From assembly GCA_963693305.1 (NCBI GenBank), contig OY855908.1, positions 27,544,305-27,608,304 of the forward strand: a stretch of 64,000 nt of DNA, in the 5' to 3' direction. Below are positions 57,500 through 64,000 of this stretch, in pieces. Position 1 is the first letter of the stretch. Each line of letters opens with the position of its first letter. The stretch comes from Meandrina meandrites. Taxonomy: Eukaryota > Cnidaria > Anthozoa > Scleractinia > Meandrinidae. The position numbers were made by a program, and so were the translations under genes. The notes beneath the pieces are model-generated. The model saw only the letters and a program-made list of their open reading frames with translations. It did no database searches and was not told the origin of the DNA.

Positions 57500-60400
57500 A
57501 GCAACAAAGCAGTCCCGTTTGCAGCGACCCATTTCAGTGAAAGACTACAGCCACCCAGTTGAAAGGACCGTGCAAGTTCATCTAAGATAGCGAATAAGAC
57601 GTTGGTGAATTGGAAGGTAAGTGAACTTCGTGTGGTATTTATTCGTTAAATGAAGAGCAACTTGGCCTGTTCAAGCGGCATTCAACTGTGTTATCAATGT
57701 AGTTTACAAAAGTTTAGCTCCTTTTTACAGCTGCCCGACCAATTTTGCAAAGAATGCACTAATTTGTTTCAAGCTTTGACGAATTCTTACCACAGAGCTC
57801 ACGAATCTCTATAAATCTTTTATATTTTGCGTTGTCTCGAGATGCCTTTCTCTGTGATCGGCCGGTATACATTAGGGCATCGATCCAGTAACTAATTCAT
57901 CACTATACGAGTGCATAAATTGAGAGTAGACAGAATCTTTGAGATTCCATGCATTCGGATCGGTGCAGGGCTCGTTCGTAGCTCGACCGCGCGCGATACC
58001 AAGGTTGAACTGAAGCCGTTAATTCAACAAATTAAACGTTGACTCGATGGTCAAATCTCGTGGTAACAAAATAATTTCGTTCCTCAGTAACAAGAGCTGC
58101 AAGGTTATTTTATTCAGGAAATCCTAACTTTTATAATGGCTTATAATAAACACAAAACTCTACTGCCTTACAACAACCCGGATCGCTTTGATAGCCAACT
58201 TGTTTTTAAAAGCTACTACGTTTTTCAACCCCAACAAAACCTCCGTCACTGAATTCTTATACGAAAGTCACTCTAATCCGGTTTTAGTCGACCACTCGAA
58301 ATGACTGAATGATATAAGTGGGAAAAAGTAAATAAAGAACCGCAACAACTGTGTTCCAAGTGGTGTGCGAGCAGAAGCATTTGGAGAGCCAGAACCGGAT
58401 AATACCTGTAATAACATCGTTTAGAAAGATTTAGAAAAAGCAAGTTCCCTTTAGATAAGCTGCAAAACAAATTGACTGTCTACTCTATCAAGTCAATTCG
58501 ACGACCTTTTTTTGGCCCAAAGATAGTCGTATTTAATGGATTTGCACTGTACTGGCTTAAAATGAATGATGTCTTTATGCTAATTATGCTAGACAATGAA
58601 AAATTATTTATTCTATAAATACTTTTAAAACGGCCTGAATTACGTTTGCATGGCCAACTGTTTCGCATCCGAATTACATCCGAATCACGTCAGGTTTTAT
58701 AGTATGTTTAAAATTCCAATAACCTAGAGTATTTATTTTATTGTTCGCCCTTGCCTACGTCAAGGACATTTAAGTACGTTTTAGTTGACGTTTGAAACCT
58801 GACGTTTTTCTTAAAGTAAATGTCAACATTTTTTAGTCGCTACTGTTCAAATTGTTCCCCATCTGTCTGTCGAGCTGAGTATATGACGACACAGCTTCTT
58901 TCGCTGAGCAAATTGCTTTGACGTTAGAATAAATGAAATTAATTTGCACGGCAGAGAGATACATAGGCAATGATGTGATCCTTACCGCGATAGCCTGTGT
59001 AGTTGGCGGAATTTCACTGGCGAGTGCTTTTTTTATCGACCGCATGCTTTGGTCTTGGCCGCCAAGCACCGAGGGGTTTGGTGAGGTAAACAAAAGCCTG
59101 AAAAGAATTTAGGGATTCAACGGGGTTCGCGGCGAGCATCAGAAAGTATATGCTGGAAATTAAGTTTTTGTGTTAGAAATAAATTCTAACTTGTCGACAA
59201 TTTTTTTTTTTATCTATTCAGAAAAATACGTTATGAAGATTTCAGGCCGCGAGAGTACCTGATATCGATGTTTACAGCGGGCCAGACGATCGACACACCT
59301 ACGTTGCCACAACTGTTTACACAATTCAAAATTGCTTTAGGAAGAATGGTGTTTATCAGAATGAAAGGGGGAATGGTCTTTGTGATGTTAGCGCTCTTTG
59401 GCTCGTGTGTTTATACGGGAACTTTCTTCTACCTCAATCTAATCGAGGAGTCAGAAGGTATGTCAGACAATGAGAACACATCTCGTATTTTTTCCTTACT
59501 TTCCATGCATTTTCTCTCTGCTCGCAGTCGCAGTCAGCCGACAAGAAACTACGCGATACGGAGTATGCCGTTGTCGCATAATTCGTGAGGTCTCGTTCCA
59601 TTTTCTGTCATGAATTTGAGTTTTACTCTGGATCTAATTCAATTTGAAAAAGAGGCTTGCTTAATTTCTTCAAAGGACCCAGATTTTTTATACTTTTAGG
59701 ACTTTGCTTGTTCTAGATTTTCTTTGGTTTCTATAGATATTAGCATTTCATGGCAGGTCCACACCAACCTTTAGGTTGCCTCAAAAGAATATGTACAACG
59801 AGTACTTGTGTTCATAAACGTTTGAATTCTGACACTAAAAAGACCTCTCAGCCCTTTTTGAAGTTATTTACTGACTGCATGTTAGAAGAGAGCCTTCGAA
59901 ATTCAATGTTTTAATAAAAGTCATTAAGTAAGTAAGTCTTAGTTTTAGCCCGGACAATTGGGAGGAAAATTACCTTGGCACCGTATAAAGGTTTACGTTG
60001 TCATGATGTTGTGTTTAACTAAATTTATCTTCGCTTTTGGTTAAATGTTTTTTATTGTCTTATATTCATGATCATAATGTGAAACAAAGGGAAACAAAGT
60101 GAAGCTGGTTTCAAAAATTCTTGAACGAAAGACAAATTTAACCACAACATATATATGCTCACATAAGATGAATTGTCATTTTATTTACGTTTTCTAAAAT
60201 GTCGAATGGTGTTTCAGTTGTTTGATGTGAAGTATATCAAGTTGACTCATATGTTATCTGCGGATGTAGCGAAAAACGATGTTAGCATGTACAGAAAATT
60301 TTCTAATTAAGGTAATTTGGAATTAAAGAAACCTTAAAAAAAATCTGCTCTGAAATTTTTTCAGGATTCTGATTCTAATCACTTTAATTGAAAAATTCAC

Positions 60401-63206
60401 TTCGAAGATCGTTTCTCACTTGGTGTTTTGTTTGTTTTTAGAGATTAAACAGTATGAAGGCAGAGTAAAACAGATTTTTGTAACTTCTATACAAGAGCCG
60501 GAAACATTAGAAGATGGACAGCGCGGGAGGGTTGCTGTCGAATTTGCCGGAAATATAGAACCTGTGAGAGAACTGGTAGCAAAAGGCAACGACAACGATG
60601 CACTTGTTAATGCGGTATTGCATAAACGTGACATGCCCGTAGGAACACTGTTTCAAACAAGCGCTCCGCGACCTCAACAAGTTCATCAAAGAAAAAGAAC
60701 ACTCGAAGCCTTGGTCAGAACATCTGTAGAGAAAAATGTAAGCATTGAAGCGGGAAACAAAAAGATTCTAGCATCCTTCATAACACCAAGCAATAAGCGC
60801 CGCAACAACCAACAAGAAATAGAAAAACTGCTTGACTTAATAAGTAGCGATGAGTACTTTCCAGTAGATACAATTTGTCCCTACTTAGGATTAAGAAAAG
60901 AACCTTATATAAGGCTTAAAAACAGCCTTCCAACAAACAAATATTGCGTTCGTCGACAGCCACCTTTAGAAGAATGCCAAAAGGCGTCGCGAGATTACCA
61001 AGTCCAAAGTCCACCTGTGAGATGCGACGAGACTGAAACCGAAAAAGATCTGTGTACGATAACTGACAAATGGCGCTCAGGTGTCAATGCTAAAGTAAAG
61101 ATACGATGCGATGTTAGGAGATGCGGAAAGAATGCTGTTTATGTGGCAAGCATGGACCCAGCAACTGGACAACTTGAGGGACAACATAAGTGGCGAAAGT
61201 TTGCTTCAAGAACAGAAATCGAAGGCAACCTTTCTTCGATTGTTAGTCAAAATTCTCAGAAGGGATTTAATTTCTGTCTTGTTCAATGCCTCAAAAATAA
61301 CACCTCTCAAATCATTAACACTGTTTTGAGTTTTCCACCAGTTCTTGAAGTGTCCAATTCACATGCTCCAAGGCTAGCAAGTTTGAACATGAATGTCGTG
61401 GTTCTAAGCTCCGTTTCTCGATCTCATTTCTATCGTTCGTTGCCAGAAACTGTTGCCACTCTTCGAAACATCGTCTATGACAACTCAATAACAGCATCAG
61501 TTTTAGATTTCGAATTTTTCCAAAGCATCGGATCTGATGCGGCGCAAAATCTACGGATCCTTATGTCAGGAAAGGATGGGAAATCGTCTGAGATTTCAAC
61601 TTTGTTTGCTGAATTGAAACAGCTGGGATACCAAAACACTTTTCAAACCGACCAATGTTGGTCTAAAGATGAGATGCAATCAAAGCTGGAAACGAACGGT
61701 GATAGAGAAGAATTTACGAAACAAATGAAATACTTTCAAAATATGACAACAAAACACATTGATGACACAGGGATGTCATATTTGGCCTGTGAAGCGTTTC
61801 CACAGCACAATGTTCCAGCTGACCAACTTGATGGCAGCATTCCGAAAGCCTCTTGTTTGAACGGGCACTATTTTTTCAGTTACATCTTTGATTACATGAG
61901 CAAAATTCAACATGCCAAAAAAGTTTCTAAGACTAAGACACCTTTTGTCTACTATACTCATCTTGCACTGGCAAGTGACAAATTGGGAGTTGGAATAAAA
62001 CAAATCGACAAACAGCTCTCAAGGTTTTTAAGCTACATGGCACAGGAAGAAGATACAGTGACTGTTGTAACGTCGGACAAAGGTCCAACCATAACTAAGT
62101 ACTCTCTGGATTCCGTTGAAGGAAGATACGAAATTTACGATCCGATTCTGTTGATGATTATTCCAAAAGGTGCAGCTCTAAAGATTGGAAAACAGCGGAT
62201 GGAAGCTTTGGAGAAAAATCAACATCGACTTATATCCACGGTCGATCTTCATAACACTCTTGTTTCGATAGGGAATCTGGAAGGACACAATTTGGCGATG
62301 ATGCACCATAAAGGACTGTTAGCAGAAATACCCGAAAATCGAACATGCACAGAGATTGGCGTCGAAGTGGGTGCCCTGTGCAAGTGCACCGGGTGGGAAA
62401 CATGGTTCCTTGATAATGACCCAAGACTCTCTTGGATCGCCGAGTTTGCCTTGGGGGAACTAAACAACAAGCTTGAAGAGTCAACACAAAAGTGGAAATA
62501 TTTGAACGGAGGAAATGACAAATGCGAACGATTCGTAGGTTACGCTTTTGAAAAGATTTATTATAACAAGGAACATGAGCCACTTGTTCTTTCACTGGAC
62601 TTAATCGTGCATCCGCGAAGACAAGTTTTCCAAACCCAGGTTCAACTTCCCAAACATTTTTTCCAAGAGGTTATCCAAAGAGTTTCCACATCTCAAACCA
62701 AGGAAGATTTAATAAAAGTCATTCGCTTTCGGAAAGGTGGCCTTTCTCGAGGCTTTTCTGTCCTTTCTGATAGCGGTTTTCCTATTAGTGAATGCTTAAA
62801 CAACTTTCATACATTAAGAAACAGGACGCAAACAAGAAGACATATTCAAGCTGCAGATGTAAAATACAAACAAGATGTCTTAGAAATGGCTCACCGTGCT
62901 AAACACTTTGGTTCTCGACCAAGAATTCAAGTACTTGATCAGCGTGACAAATGCCTGTTGCTGATTACAAGGGCACATTCTAATAATACACTGGCGTTTG
63001 AAGCTTCTAACATTTGTATTCACAGGACCTTTGTAATGAAAGTGGACATGATCAATCGAGGCGAAGGGCACACTTTTCAATCTGTCCACCTTCCGATGAT
63101 CGTTCAACTTGCACCGGGAACTTATCGCTTCTTACTAAGCGCGTATCAGCCGCGCGGAGTGATAAATTTGAAACCGAAAATAGCATTTAAAGTTGTTAAG
63201 ACTTAA
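57500..63206 (+). CDS. DUF229-type sulfatase-like type II membrane protein
   Basis: Coding exons 59268-59457 and 60442-63206 join at phase 1 (donor GTATGT, acceptor TTTTTAG) to give 984 residues. A noncoding first exon probably ends at the strong donor AAG|GTAAGT (57616) and splices to the acceptor at 59221. The ATG at 59268 is preceded by a 9-codon upstream frame at 59233. A hydrophobic anchor lies at about 36-57, so the rest would face the Golgi lumen or cell exterior. The alkaline-phosphatase/sulfatase-fold core shows VVVLSSVSRSHFYRSLPET, GYQNTFQTDQCW, FVYYTHLALASD, VVTSDKGPT and YDPILLMIIPK, followed by CTEIGVEVGALCKC. In this family the first motif is usually DSxSR and the other SDHG; here the Asp and His are replaced, so activity is doubtful. 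The C-terminal 250 residues are likely a beta-rich domain. A possible AATAAA is at 63603-63608. Confidence 0.85.
57617..59221. other. Probable first intron of the sulfatase-like gene
   Basis: Bounded by GTAAGTG at 57617 and a long pyrimidine tract ending ATTCAG at 59221. Minus-strand frames near 58273-59093 have no family motifs. No clear repeat could be assigned. Confidence 0.45.
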
Positions 63207-64000
63207 GTGGGCAGCCTTAATAATGTACTAGAACTGAACCGGCTCTTTAGAAACTCTAACGAATTGCAATCAAAAACTTAAATTGTACGCACTACTAAGC
63301 CAAAAAAAATCAAGAATAACTGTCTTTTTATAAAGCAATAGGCCCGTGATTGTCTTCTATCAGCGACCAGTAGATGATCCACTCAAAATCTGCTAATCTG
63401 ATTGGTTCTCCCATGATTTTCTATTCGATTCGCTGTCATAGTTCACCACTGATTGGTTTAAATTGATCACGTGACGTGATGGTGTTCATCCGCGGAAGGA
63501 AACTATTAGCCCATGGTGCCCGTCCGCGGAAAATACCCGTATGGATAGTACTCGTCAGTGAAAATTTTGTGCAGACTAGCGGGCCTACAGACAAAATAAT
63601 TTAATAAATGTATGATTGATCTGCATGTAGTGGGTTTCCTATCTGGTTTTGTTTCGTTTGTTACATTTCGGCTTTCCATTCTTGCTTACTAAAAAGTTAA
63701 AAATAACTCAAGATGTTCGTTTTTGAATGGACGCGTTGAAGAAAGTTTAGTGGTGAACAATAAGTGTTTCTGTCTCGGAACAATCTGTCTGATAGCTGCA
63801 CCTTGGAAATTTGATGTTTTAAAAACTAGCATGATATCAATATTTGTTTTAACAGTTTAAGAACAACAAATTTCCATGGGATAACTATCAGCCGACAGTT
63901 CCTCGACAGAAACACTCTATTATTTAAAGAGAACACGATCGCGCACGTTGCTCTTCGAAGTGACAAATATTCTTGATTTTTGGCTTTAGAAAACATAAAA
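63207..64000. other. Spacer at the right edge
   Basis: The 3' untranslated region of the sulfatase-like gene, then A/T-rich sequence with no supported gene or repeat. Confidence 0.4.

Overview
The window is eukaryotic and animal-like. Coding exons are short, bounded by GT-AG splice sites, and set in introns and spacers packed with SINEs, small inverted-repeat elements and microsatellites. Gene content (intron-poor class A GPCRs, a multi-FN3 receptor tyrosine phosphatase, a DUF229-type sulfatase-like protein) and repeat style suggest a cnidarian, probably a stony coral or close relative. The taxon is an inference and no species is claimed.

Layout. 1-2,100: a palindromic element, a reversed SINE and a single-exon GPCR (+, 1034-2002). 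2,100-13,200: no convincing protein gene; several inverted-repeat elements plus five same-strand copies of an unfamiliar 132-bp unit with a predicted RNA fold. 13,276-16,463: a two-exon GPCR on the minus strand. 16,500-19,200: spacer with a compound tetranucleotide array. 19,368-53,568: one large minus-strand gene, reconstructed here as 40 coding exons (7,230 nt, 2,409 aa) with every exon phase matching its neighbour. It encodes a receptor tyrosine phosphatase: signal peptide, Ser/Thr-rich mucin-like stretch, about 13 fibronectin III domains, a membrane-proximal region with an eight-arginine cleavage site, one transmembrane segment, and tandem phosphatase domains D1 and D2. 53,570-57,500: upstream region with more inverted-repeat elements. 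57,500-63,206: a plus-strand gene for a type II membrane protein of the DUF229 sulfatase-like family, in two coding exons with a probable noncoding first exon. 63,210-64,000: spacer.

The genes do not form a pathway or operon; each is an independent transcription unit. The shared theme is cell-surface signalling and the extracellular matrix: two small-ligand-type GPCRs, an adhesion-type phosphatase that would couple extracellular contact to tyrosine dephosphorylation, and a membrane-anchored sulfatase-fold protein that appears to have lost metal-binding residues.

Most notable: (1) the cluster of five 132-bp units of identical length with paired base changes in a predicted stem; (2) identical exon lengths in D1 and D2 of the phosphatase, recording an intron-preserving duplication, with D2 still carrying the WPD Asp and CX5R loop; (3) an in-frame alternative splice donor that would remove the polyarginine cleavage site; (4) transposon-like elements inserted 12 and 14 nt from two splice donors.
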